64,000 nt of DNA from VRUE01 sp963732225 (lineage in GTDB: Bacteria > Actinomycetota > Thermoleophilia > Solirubrobacterales > 70-9), in the NCBI GenBank assembly GCA_963732225.1, contig CAVSYR010000005.1, forward strand, positions 806,001-870,000, written 5' to 3'. The translations under genes were made by a program, and so were the position numbers. This document shows, one piece after another, positions 26,864-34,761 of the stretch. The notes beneath the pieces were generated by a model. The model was given only the letters and a program-made list of their open reading frames with translations, was not told the DNA's origin and did no database searches. Each line of letters starts with the position of its first letter. The stretch's first letter is position 1.

Positions 26864-27082
26864 TCACCAGGTCAGCTCGATCTCCAGCTCACGCTCGTCG
26901 CTCTCCACCTCGAGCTCGATCTTCAGCTCGACCTCGTCGGGCACGTTGACGGTGAAGTGAGTGCCGCCGCGGTCGAACTCGATCTCGTTGTGGCGCGCCA
27001 GCATGTCGGCGAGTTTGTGCAGCCGCGCGGCGACCTCCTCGCGACTAAGGCGCTCCTTCTGCTCTACCGAGAAGATGTCCAT
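26864..27082 (-). CDS. Amphi-Trp domain protein
   Basis: 72 residues. Matches the small amphi-Trp domain family: SVEQKERLSREEVAARLHKLADML, then EIEFDRGGTHFTVNVPDEVELKIELEVE and the C-terminal ELEIELTW with its terminal Trp. Function unknown. ATG at 27082 follows AAAGGAG. Lies 10 bp after the lipid kinase gene on the same strand, so likely co-transcribed. Confidence 0.85.
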   Translation of the reverse strand: MDIFSVEQKERLSREEVAARLHKLADMLARHNEIEFDRGGTHFTVNVPDEVELKIELEVESDERELEIELTW

Positions 27083-27092
27083 CCGTGCTCCT

Positions 27093-28409
27093 TTAGTTGT
27101 GTTTGTCGTCGTTGATGTTCGGTGACGCTTTGGTCCTGGCGGGCATTGGATCGCGGCCGATCGCCATCCGCGCCAGCTCGCGAGCACTTTGCGCGAGCCC
27201 GTCGGGAAGTGAGGCCGAAGGCGATGCGCCCGGGTGTTGGCTGGCGATGCGCACGCGCAGAACGCCAGGACGGACCTGGAATCGCAACGGGGGTTGCAAC
27301 TGGGCGGCCTCGCCGTCGATGCCGGCGGCGACGGGATGCTCGGCCTCGACCTCAAAGGCCGGCGCCGTCCACTCCCGCCACGGCCGCTGCGGCGAGCGCC
27401 CGCTGCCACTCGGGGCGCCCAGGACCGTGATCCCGAGCAGCGCATCGTCGATCCGCGGGCGAGTGCCGGAGCCGACCGCTTTGCCGAGCCGGTAGCGGTT
27501 GTTGGAGACGAGGATCACGGCGCCCGAGGAGTGCTCGTGCCCTCCCGGGCCGGTCCAGCGGAGGTCGAGTCCCGCGCCCTCGGGGCCGAGCATCTCGGGC
27601 ACCGCGTCAAGCAGGGTGCGCAGCTTCGCGTCGCGGTAGCCGCTCTGCTGGACCGCCTCGGCGTAGAGGCCGAGTGAGACGTTGTTGACGAACACACGCC
27701 CGTTCACCTCGCCGAGGTCGACCAGGTGCTCGCCGCCATCGACGAATGCGTCGAGCGCCCCGACGACGTCTTCGCGGTCGACTCCGAGATCAAGTGCAAA
27801 GTGGTTGCGGGTGCCGGCCGGGACGCAGGCATATGGCAGGTCGAGCTCCGCCGCGATCGCCGCGACCACGGCCTGAGAGCCGTCGCCGCCCGCCATCGCC
27901 AGCCCGTCGGCGCCATCGGCAACGGCGTCGCGCACGAGCTCTTCGAGATCCTGGCCCCGGGCCAGTTCGATCGGCTTGATCCCACGCGCTTGCGCCTCGG
28001 CTGCCAGGGAGAATTTCTCCGCCTTGCCGCCGCCGGACTTCGGGTTGAAGAACAGCACCGGCGCTTGCGGCGCGGGCCGCGACGGCAGCCGCACGCGCAC
28101 GCTGAAGGCCGCGCGCGCCAGGGCGCCGCTGAGAACCAGCGCCGCGATGGCCAGGACCTCCTCCAGCAGGCGGTCGGAGGCCAGGAGGGCAAGCGCGGCA
28201 CCGAGGCCCAGCACACCGACCAGCAGGCCGGCCACGCGAAGCGCCCCGGTCCGCAGCAGGCCGTACCAGGCGGCGGTCATCCCGGCCGTCACGCAGGCGA
28301 GCGCGAAAAGCCCACGCGGGAACTCCTGCACGGCCTCGGCGACGGCGACGGCAAGGCCGCCAAAGCCAAACAGCAGCGCGCCGATCGCCGCCAGGCGCCG
28401 GCCGCTCAT
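27093..28409 (-). CDS. Diacylglycerol/lipid kinase family protein with membrane domain
   Basis: 438 residues. The first 110 residues hold about four helices. Then the DAGK catalytic domain: VLFFNPKSGGGKAEKF (nucleotide-binding loop), GGDGSQAVVAAIA (GGDGS/T motif), PAGTRNHFALDLG, and VNNVSLGLYAE, as in YegS and LCB5-type kinases. Expected to phosphorylate a lipid or related alcohol at the membrane. The C-terminal half (FEVEAEHPVAAGIDGEAAQL) is the family's conserved beta domain. Confidence 0.88.
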   Translation of the reverse strand: MSGRRLAAIGALLFGFGGLAVAVAEAVQEFPRGLFALACVTAGMTAAWYGLLRTGALRVAGLLVGVLGLGAALALLASDRLLEEVLAIAALVLSGALARAAFSVRVRLPSRPAPQAPVLFFNPKSGGGKAEKFSLAAEAQARGIKPIELARGQDLEELVRDAVADGADGLAMAGGDGSQAVVAAIAAELDLPYACVPAGTRNHFALDLGVDREDVVGALDAFVDGGEHLVDLGEVNGRVFVNNVSLGLYAEAVQQSGYRDAKLRTLLDAVPEMLGPEGAGLDLRWTGPGGHEHSSGAVILVSNNRYRLGKAVGSGTRPRIDDALLGITVLGAPSGSGRSPQRPWREWTAPAFEVEAEHPVAAGIDGEAAQLQPPLRFQVRPGVLRVRIASQHPGASPSASLPDGLAQSARELARMAIGRDPMPARTKASPNINDDKHN

Positions 28410-28520
28410 CGGTCATCACCTTGTAAAGGCGCTGCCGATTCGGGAGCGACTCGCAGGCTCACCGCGCAAGCCTAGCCTTGCTGGCAAGTCGTCCGGAACG
28501 ATTGAGAGCGTCCTGGGTGC

Positions 28521-29831
28521 GTGGCCCAATCTCGCTCTCATAGGAAGCTGGTCGTGGCGATCCTCGTCGTCGCGACCCTGCTCGGCCTCGTCTCGGTCCT
28601 CTCGATCTGGGTCAAGCGCCAGGCGCTGGAGACCGACACCTGGACGAACACGAGCACGAAGCTGCTCGAAAACCACGCGGTCAACGAAGCGCTCTCCGCC
28701 TACATGGTGGAAACGCTCTACGAAAACGTCGACGTGCAGGGCGAACTGGCGGGTGCGCTGCCGCCGGCCGCCAAGCCGCTTGCCGGACCGGCGGCTGCCG
28801 GTCTTCGAACTCTTGCGGGCAAGCTCGCCTCAGAGGCGCTGAGCCGGCCGAGGGTGCAGGCCCTCTGGGCGGAAGCGAACCGCAACGCACACGCGCTCTT
28901 CCTCGAAGTGATCGAAGGCGGCGGTGACACGCTCTCGACCAAGGGTGGCGCGGTGACGCTCGAACTCGGGCCGATCGTCGAACGCCTCGGCGCCCAGCTT
29001 GGCATCGACGTTGCCTCCAAGCTGCCACCCGAAGCGGCGGAAATCCAGCTGCTCGAATCGGACCAGCTCTCGACCGCGCAGGACGCGGTGAACGCGCTGA
29101 AGGGCCTGTCGCTGGTCCTGCCGCTGATCACGCTCGCGCTCTACGCGCTCGCCGTCTTCCTGGCCCGGGGCTGGCGCCGCGAGGCGGTCCGCGCCTGGGG
29201 GATCAGCTGGATGCTGATTGGCCTGCTCGTCCTGATCATCCGCTCGGTTGCCGGCGAAGTCCTCGTTGGCAGCCTTTCCAGCTCGGAGTCGGTCGAACCG
29301 GCGGTCAGCGCGGTCTGGGACATCGCCACCTCGCTGCTGCGCAACGGCGGCATCGCGATGTTCGCCTACGGCCTCGTCATCTTCGCTGGCGCCGTGCTGG
29401 CGGGTCCGCTCGGGCTCGCCAAGCGCGCCCGTCGCTTGCTGGCGCCGCTCCTGCGTGATCGGGTCAGCGCTTACGCCGCCGCGGCCTTCGTCGTCCTCCT
29501 CCTGCTCTGGTGGGGGCCAACCGAAGGCTTCCGCCGGCCGCTGCCGCTGCTGGTCCTGCTCGCACTCTTCATCGCCGGGATCGAGGCGCTTCGGGGCCAG
29601 ACCCTGCGCGAGTTCCCCGAGGAGACCTGGGACACGCTGCGCGAACGCTGGGCAGAGCGGCTCGCCCGGCGCCGCTCGCCGAGCACCGAGCTCGCGACCA
29701 CACCGGCCGCCGGCACCACGAGCCCGGAGTCGACTCGCGTCAACGAGCTCGAGCGACTCGTCGCCCTGCGCGATGCCGGTGTCCTCAACACCGAGGAGTT
29801 CGCCCGGGAGAAGCAACGCCTGTTGCGCTGA
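28521..29831 (+). CDS. Multi-helix membrane protein with C-terminal SHOCT domain
   Basis: 436 residues from a GTG. One N-terminal helix (VVAILVVATLLGLVSVLSIWV), an external domain of about 160 residues (35-195), then four or more helices, and a C-terminal SHOCT motif (ELERLVALRDAGVLNTEEFAREKQRLLR). SHOCT is a short oligomerisation module common at the ends of membrane proteins. No catalytic residues recognised. Function unknown. Confidence 0.8.
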   Translation: MAQSRSHRKLVVAILVVATLLGLVSVLSIWVKRQALETDTWTNTSTKLLENHAVNEALSAYMVETLYENVDVQGELAGALPPAAKPLAGPAAAGLRTLAGKLASEALSRPRVQALWAEANRNAHALFLEVIEGGGDTLSTKGGAVTLELGPIVERLGAQLGIDVASKLPPEAAEIQLLESDQLSTAQDAVNALKGLSLVLPLITLALYALAVFLARGWRREAVRAWGISWMLIGLLVLIIRSVAGEVLVGSLSSSESVEPAVSAVWDIATSLLRNGGIAMFAYGLVIFAGAVLAGPLGLAKRARRLLAPLLRDRVSAYAAAAFVVLLLLWWGPTEGFRRPLPLLVLLALFIAGIEALRGQTLREFPEETWDTLRERWAERLARRRSPSTELATTPAAGTTSPESTRVNELERLVALRDAGVLNTEEFAREKQRLLR

Positions 29832-29843
29832 GACGGCGAGGGA

Positions 29844-29916
29844 AGCGGACGACCGGTCTCGAACCGGCGACCTCGAGCTTGGGAAGCTCGCGCTCTACCA
29901 ACTGAGCTACGTCCGC
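29844..29916 (-). tRNA. tRNA-Gly (anticodon CCC)
   Basis: A complete cloverleaf on the minus strand: acceptor GCGGACG / CGTCCGC, D arm GCTC..GAGC, anticodon stem CGAGC / GCTCG with loop TTCCCAA (anticodon CCC), T arm GCCGG-TTCGAGA-CCGGT with one G-T pair, discriminator T. CCA is not encoded. It reads glycine GGG codons. Confidence 0.96.
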
Positions 29917-29980
29917 GTGACGCTGATTCTAGGCGGGCGCGGGGTTGTCGGGGGCGAGCGCGATCTAGAGTTCGCCGTCC

Positions 29981-30502
29981 GTGAGCACCCGCTCCTTCCT
30001 CGCCTTTCTCGCCGTGCTGGCCGTCGTCGGCCTGCTGGCCTTCGGCCTGCTCAACAAGGGCGCGACCAAGATCGCGGTCGGCGAAGCCGTGCCCGACAAG
30101 GTGCTGCCGGCGCTGCCGGGGCCCGGGCACGGCTCAATCGCCAAATACCGCGGCAAGTGGGTGCTGGTCAACCTCTGGGCCTCGTGGTGCGTCCCCTGCC
30201 GCGAGGAGGCGCCGGTGCTACAGCGCTTCTACCAGCGCAATCGGGCCAACAACACCACCGTGCTCGGGATCAACGTGCAGGACAACGAGGACGACGCCCG
30301 TGCCTTCCTGCGCGAACACCCGACCGCCTACCCACAGTTGCGCTCGGTCGGCGACGAACGCAGCGCCGCCTTCGGCTCCACCGGCGTGCCGGAGAACTTC
30401 CTGGTCGAACCCAACGGCGACCTGGCGCTGATCTGGCGTGGTCCGGTCGACGACCAGTTCCTGCGCGAACGCGTCACGCCGCTGATCAAGAGCAACCAAT
30501 GA
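29981..30502 (+). CDS. ccmG: Thiol-disulphide oxidoreductase of the CcmG/TlpA type
   Basis: 173 residues: membrane anchor at about 5-25, then a thioredoxin fold with active site WASWCVPCREEAP (Cys70, Cys73) and the cis-Pro in STGVPENF. It reduces the haem-binding Cys pair of apocytochrome c outside the membrane. Directly followed by ccmH (ATGA overlap), which fixes the role within cytochrome c maturation. The start is GTG. Confidence 0.9.
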   Translation: MSTRSFLAFLAVLAVVGLLAFGLLNKGATKIAVGEAVPDKVLPALPGPGHGSIAKYRGKWVLVNLWASWCVPCREEAPVLQRFYQRNRANNTTVLGINVQDNEDDARAFLREHPTAYPQLRSVGDERSAAFGSTGVPENFLVEPNGDLALIWRGPVDDQFLRERVTPLIKSNQ

Positions 30503-31011
30503 GCTTCCGGTGCGCCTTTTCCCGGCTATTCAGGGATAAAGCGCACCGGAAGGTGCTTTGCGCCTTGATTGCGGCCATGGTGCTGGCTTCGCCGGCGGTG
30601 GCGGCACCGGCCCCGCAGACGACGGTCAACGCGATCGAAGCCGAAGTGATGTGCCCGATCTGCGGCACCCTGCTCGAGCTGGCCGAATCGCCGCAGGCGA
30701 AACGGGAGAAGGTCTTCGTCGCCAAGCTCGTCGCCGCAGGCAAGAGCAAGGCCGAAGTCAAGGACGCTCTGGTCACCCAGTACGGCCCCTCGGTCCTCGC
30801 TCTGCCGAAGGCCTCGGGCTTCGACCTCTCCGCCTACCTGGTGCCGATCCTGGCGATCGCGATCGCGGTGGTGGTGCTCGCCTTCAGCGTCTTGCGCTGG
30901 CGCCGCAGCGGGCGGGCAAACGAGCCGTCGGCGGCGGACGCCGCGGCTAATGCCCCGCAGGGCGAGGACGCCGAGCGGCTCGAGGCCGACCTCTCGCGCT
31001 ACGACCTCTAG
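30499..31011 (+). CDS. ccmH: Cytochrome c maturation protein CcmH
   Basis: 170 residues. Signal segment (ALIAAMVLASPAVAA), then the redox motif VMCPICG with Cys52 and Cys55 (the family has LRCxxCQ), SPQAKREKVFVAKLVAAGKS, and a membrane helix at about 110-130 (LVPILAIAIAVVVLAFSVLRW) with a short acidic tail. It works with CcmG to present reduced apocytochrome to CcmF. The first 20 residues (SFRCAFSRLFRDKAHRK) are encoded by a palindrome (30504-30552), so the N-terminus may have been extended by it. Confidence 0.88.
   Translation: MSFRCAFSRLFRDKAHRKVLCALIAAMVLASPAVAAPAPQTTVNAIEAEVMCPICGTLLELAESPQAKREKVFVAKLVAAGKSKAEVKDALVTQYGPSVLALPKASGFDLSAYLVPILAIAIAVVVLAFSVLRWRRSGRANEPSAADAAANAPQGEDAERLEADLSRYDL
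30504..30552. repeat. Palindrome inside the start of ccmH
   Basis: CTTCCGGTGCGC at 30504-30515 and GCGCACCGGAAG at 30541-30552 are perfect 12-bp arms; the 25-bp interior adds TCCC / GGGA pairing. It begins 5 nt after the ATG of ccmH. Both strands encode similar KAHRK-type peptides. It resembles an intragenic palindromic repeat insertion. Confidence 0.65.
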
Positions 31012-31015
31012 CGAT

Positions 31016-31651
31016 TCAGGTAAAGAGAACCAGGCCGGTGACCGGCACCGGCATCCGCTTCGGCAGCTGGCCGCGCTCGCCGCAGGCGATCGTCACGGCG
31101 GTGTGTTCGGTGAGGGCGCGCAGCGCGTCCGCGTCTTCGCTCAGCGGCGGCCCGTCGATCAGCAGTAGGTCATAAGCACGCTTTAGCCGCTCGATCGCGT
31201 GATCGCAGCGCTCGGAATCGAGCAGCGCCACCGGTTTTGGCTCGGGCTCGCCGGCGACAATGCAGGTCAGCGGCTCGGTAGCGCGGCCGGCGGCCGGCCC
31301 GGCGAGGACCAGCGGCTGCAGGATCTCGCCGGCATCGGCCTCGTCGAGCAGGTAGTCGTGCAGTCCGGGGCCACTGGCGAGACCTAGCCTCTCGGCCAGG
31401 GCCGGCTCGGCGAGATCGCACTCGAGCAGCGCCACCCGGCGGCCTTCCGCCGTCGCGGCAGCGGCCAGGCCCAGCGCCACCTGCCCCTTCGCCGGCCCGG
31501 TCACAAAGGCGGAACCGGTTTTGGTCAGCTTCGTCGCCAGCTCGGTGTAGGCCTGCAGCTCGGCGCGCCCGAGCGCTCCCGGCCGGCTCGAGGCCCTGTC
31601 CGAGCGCTCGACTTCGGCCAGAACAGGTTGTTTGTTGCGGCGGCCCAGCAT
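31016..31651 (-). CDS. CpsD/CapB-like P-loop protein with degenerate Walker A
   Basis: 211 residues. Overall layout is that of bacterial tyrosine kinase (CpsD) or ParA-type ATPases: FVTGPAKGQVALGLAAAATAEGRRVALLECDLAEP (Walker A and A'), and YDLLLIDGPPL (Walker B). But the Walker A Lys-Ser/Thr pair is replaced by Gln-Val (GPAKGQVA), so normal ATP binding is doubtful. No C-terminal Tyr cluster. The ATG overlaps the argS stop (TGATG); a GTG at 31654 is possible. Role unknown; may be a non-catalytic regulator or a decaying gene. Confidence 0.7.
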   Translation of the reverse strand: MLGRRNKQPVLAEVERSDRASSRPGALGRAELQAYTELATKLTKTGSAFVTGPAKGQVALGLAAAATAEGRRVALLECDLAEPALAERLGLASGPGLHDYLLDEADAGEILQPLVLAGPAAGRATEPLTCIVAGEPEPKPVALLDSERCDHAIERLKRAYDLLLIDGPPLSEDADALRALTEHTAVTIACGERGQLPKRMPVPVTGLVLFT

Positions 31652-33294
31652 CACATCCGCTCCGGGGCGGAGATGCCTAGTAGACCAAGTGAGCCGGCGA
31701 TAGTGCGCATCGTGAGCAGGGAGAGTGCCAGGCGCGAGCGCTCGACCCCCTCTCCCTCGGCACCGACGACCTGACAGTCGCGGTAAAAGCCGTGGAAGTC
31801 AGCGGCGACCGCGGTGGCATAGGTGCAGATCCGGTGCGGCGCGCGGCGCTCAGCGGCCTCGCGGACCTCGCCGGGGAACTCGAGCAGGCGCTTGATCAGC
31901 TCGCGCTCGGCCGGCTCTAGCGCCGTGCCCGGCGTCGCCGCGCCGGCGCCTGTGGCGACCTCCTCGGGCCGCTGCTCCGCCTTGCGCAGGATGCTGGCAA
32001 TCCGCGCGTGCGCGTACTGGACGTAGTAGACCGGGTTGTCGTTGGACTGACGACGGGCGAGCTCAAGGTCGAGGTCGACCGTGGTGTCGTGACTGCGCCA
32101 GAGCATGAACCAGCGCGTCGCGTCGACGCCGATGTCGTCGAGCAGTTCGTCGAGGGCGACGAAGTCGCCGCTGCGCTTCGACATCTGCGCCCGCTCGCCG
32201 CTTTCGACGATGTGGACGAGCCGCATGATCAGCGCCTCGAAGCGCTCCGGGTCGGCGCCGAGGCCCTCGATCGCGGCGCGCAGGCGGGCGACGTAACCGT
32301 GGTGATCAGCGCCGAGGATGTTGATCAGGCGAGCGAAGCCCCGCTCCAGCTTGTCCCAGTGGTAGGCGACGTCGGCGGCGAGGTAGGTCGGTTCGCCGTT
32401 GGCGCGGATCAGCACCCGGTCCTTGTCGTCGCCGAAGGTCGTCGTGCGCAGCCAGAGCGCATCCTCGTGGCGGTAGGTGTGCCCAGCTTCGTCGAGCTGC
32501 GCCAGGGCGGCGTCGACCTCGCCGCGGCTGTAGAGGTCACGCTCGGAGAACCAGTTGTCGAAGCGGACGCCGAAGCGATCGAGCGTGCCGCGCACGGTCT
32601 CCAGGATCAGCTCGACACCGCGGCTGCCGATCGCCTTGAGGTCGCTCGCCTCGATTCCCTCGGCGGCGATCCGCTCGCCAAGCTCGCCGACGTAAGCACC
32701 GCTGTAGCCATCCTCCGGGGGCTCCTCGCCTTTCATGCGCGCCGCTATAGAGGCGGCGAAGCGTTCGATCTGACCACCGGCGTCGTTGACGTAAAACTCA
32801 CGCTGGACCTCGTGCCCGGCTGCCTCCAAGAGGCGCACGAGCGAGTCGCCGTAAGCGGCGTGGCGGCCGCCGCCGACGTGCAGTGGCCCGGTCGGGTTGG
32901 CCGAGACGAACTCGACCAGGATGCGCTCGGGCGACTCGGTCGGCGTCGGCCCGAGCTCCTCGCCGGCGTCGGCAAGGCTGAGCATCGCCTGCCGATACCA
33001 ATCGTCGGCGAGGAAGAAGTTGAGGAAGCCCGGGCCCGCCACCTCGATCCGCTCGACCGTCTCCTGCCCCAGCCCGGCGCGCAGCTGATCGGCCAGGCGC
33101 GCGGCAACGTCGCGCGGGTTTTCGCCCAGGGGGGCGGCCAAGAGCATCGCCGCGTTGGAGCTGTAGTCACCCAGCTCGGCTTTCGGCGGTCGCTCCAGAC
33201 TCGGCTCGGGACCGCTCGGCTCACCCTCGCGCAAGGCGCGACAGGCGGTGTCAACTGCACTGCGCAGGGCGGCGATCGGATCGGCTGCTGCCAT
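31651..33294 (-). CDS. argS: Arginyl-tRNA synthetase
   Basis: 547 residues, class I synthetase. Arg-tRNA N-terminal domain, the HIGH-like ANPTGPLHVGGGRHAAYGDSL, and the KMSKS-like AQMSKRSGD; C-terminal DALR anticodon-binding domain (NDNPVYYVQYAHARIASILRK to the end). Start ATG at 33294 is chosen because the family N-terminus begins there; ATG at 33306 is also possible. Divergent from the phosphoesterase at 33374. Confidence 0.95.
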   Translation of the reverse strand: MAAADPIAALRSAVDTACRALREGEPSGPEPSLERPPKAELGDYSSNAAMLLAAPLGENPRDVAARLADQLRAGLGQETVERIEVAGPGFLNFFLADDWYRQAMLSLADAGEELGPTPTESPERILVEFVSANPTGPLHVGGGRHAAYGDSLVRLLEAAGHEVQREFYVNDAGGQIERFAASIAARMKGEEPPEDGYSGAYVGELGERIAAEGIEASDLKAIGSRGVELILETVRGTLDRFGVRFDNWFSERDLYSRGEVDAALAQLDEAGHTYRHEDALWLRTTTFGDDKDRVLIRANGEPTYLAADVAYHWDKLERGFARLINILGADHHGYVARLRAAIEGLGADPERFEALIMRLVHIVESGERAQMSKRSGDFVALDELLDDIGVDATRWFMLWRSHDTTVDLDLELARRQSNDNPVYYVQYAHARIASILRKAEQRPEEVATGAGAATPGTALEPAERELIKRLLEFPGEVREAAERRAPHRICTYATAVAADFHGFYRDCQVVGAEGEGVERSRLALSLLTMRTIAGSLGLLGISAPERM

Positions 33295-33373
33295 CGTCGC
33301 GCCCATCGTATGGAGAGCCGCCAACGGCTGCGCTCTGTCCTCGCCGCGCAGGCCACTGAGTACGCTGGCCGGC

Positions 33374-34114
33374 GTGCGGATCGCCGCAATTACCGACATC
33401 CACGCCAATCTGCCGGCGCTCGAAGCCGTGCTCGCGGCGATCGAGGAGGCCGGCGCCGAGGAGATCTGGTGCCTCGGCGACGTGCTCGGCTACGGGGTCG
33501 AGCCCGATGCCTGTGCCGCTCTCGTGCGCGAGCGCTGCGCGATCTCGCTGGTCGGCAACCACGACCTCGCGGTGCTGGGAGCGCTCGACATCGACTCCTT
33601 TTCCGAGGCGGCGGCGCTGGCGGTCGAGTGGACGCAGGCAAACGTCAGTGAGGACACGCTGGAGTTCTTGCGTGAGCTCGAGCCGGAGGGCGAGCGCGAG
33701 GGGATCGGCCTCTTTCACGCCTCGCCGCGCGACCCGGTCTGGGAGTACGTGCTCTCTAACGAGCAGGCAGATGCCGGCATCGACGCCAACTCGCAGCGCA
33801 TCGGCCTGATCGGCCACTCACACGTAGCGCTCTTCTTTGGTCGGCCCAACGGGGGCTCCAGGGACGACACCCGCGGCGCCCAGGCCAGCGACGGGGCCCT
33901 GCTCGAGCTCGGCAGCGGCGCCTGGCTGCTCAACCCCGGCAGCGTCGGCCAACCGCGCGACGGCGACCCGCGCGCGGCTTGGCTGGAACTCGACACCAAG
34001 GCCGAGACGGGTCGCTTCCACCGCGTGCCCTACGAGATCGAGCGCGCCGCGGCGCCAATCGCCGCCGCCGGCCTGCCGAGCCGCCTCGCCGACCGCCTCT
34101 ACACCGGCCAGTGA
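33374..34114 (+). CDS. Metallophosphoesterase (YfcE/DODA-like calcineurin superfamily)
   Basis: 246 residues from a GTG. Metal-binding motifs are intact: DIHANLPAL, GDVLGYG, GNHD, then IGLIGHSHVALF near the C-terminus. Such enzymes hydrolyse phosphodiesters or phosphomonoesters using two metals. The substrate cannot be deduced. Lies head-to-head with argS. Confidence 0.88.
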   Translation: MRIAAITDIHANLPALEAVLAAIEEAGAEEIWCLGDVLGYGVEPDACAALVRERCAISLVGNHDLAVLGALDIDSFSEAAALAVEWTQANVSEDTLEFLRELEPEGEREGIGLFHASPRDPVWEYVLSNEQADAGIDANSQRIGLIGHSHVALFFGRPNGGSRDDTRGAQASDGALLELGSGAWLLNPGSVGQPRDGDPRAAWLELDTKAETGRFHRVPYEIERAAAPIAAAGLPSRLADRLYTGQ

Positions 34115-34134
34115 CGCTCAAATGCAGGGAAAAT

Positions 34135-34761
34135 ATGTCCCAGAAGTCGTTCTCTAGACTCGCAACGGTGCGCCAAACGACCATATCCATGATCGCCCTT
34201 GCGATCGGTGTCGCGGCGGCGCTGGGGCTCGCCTCCTGCGGTGGTGGCGAAGACGCCAAGCTGCTGCCCGGCAACACCGCCGCGGAAATCACCGAAAACC
34301 TCGATCGCGTTAAGCAGTACGCCGAAGAAGGCGAATGCGTCGGGGCTGAAGACGCGGTCGCCGAAGTCAACGCCCAGGTCGAAGGGCTGACCGGGGTTGA
34401 CCCAAAACTGGTCGAAGCACTCGAACGGGGCTCTACGCGGCTGAGCGAAGTCGTTGCCAGCTGCCAGGAAGAAGAAACCGAAGCGGTCGCGCCGTCGAGC
34501 GAAGCAACAACCGAAGAAGAAACCGAGAAGACGCCGCCCGGGCTGGAAAAGAAGGAAGAAAAGGAACGGGAAAAGGAAGAAAAGGCGCTCGAAAAGGAAG
34601 AAGAGAAGGCGGAAAAAAAGGAACCGCCGGCGGTTGAAAAAACGACCCCCGAAGAAACACCGACGACGCCCACCACGCCCTCAACTGAAGGCGGCGGCAC
34701 CGACGCGCCGGGCGGGGTCAGCCCGGCTGCTCCGGCCGCACCTGAACAGGGGAACGAATAG
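34135..34761 (+). CDS. Lipoprotein with charged Lys/Glu-rich linker
   Basis: 208 residues. Signal peptide with lipobox LASC (Cys about 36) after ISMIALAIGVAAALG. A small helical domain (about 42-115, one Cys pair, GECVGAEDAVAEVNAQVE) is followed by a long Glu/Lys coiled stretch (about 140-165) and a Pro/Thr-rich tail. Its stop overlaps the GTG of the Ser/Thr kinase (TAGTG), so the two are co-translated. It may be a cell-surface partner of that kinase (inference). ATG at 34135 has CAGGGA upstream. Confidence 0.82.
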   Translation: MSQKSFSRLATVRQTTISMIALAIGVAAALGLASCGGGEDAKLLPGNTAAEITENLDRVKQYAEEGECVGAEDAVAEVNAQVEGLTGVDPKLVEALERGSTRLSEVVASCQEEETEAVAPSSEATTEEETEKTPPGLEKKEEKEREKEEKALEKEEEKAEKKEPPAVEKTTPEETPTTPTTPSTEGGGTDAPGGVSPAAPAAPEQGNE

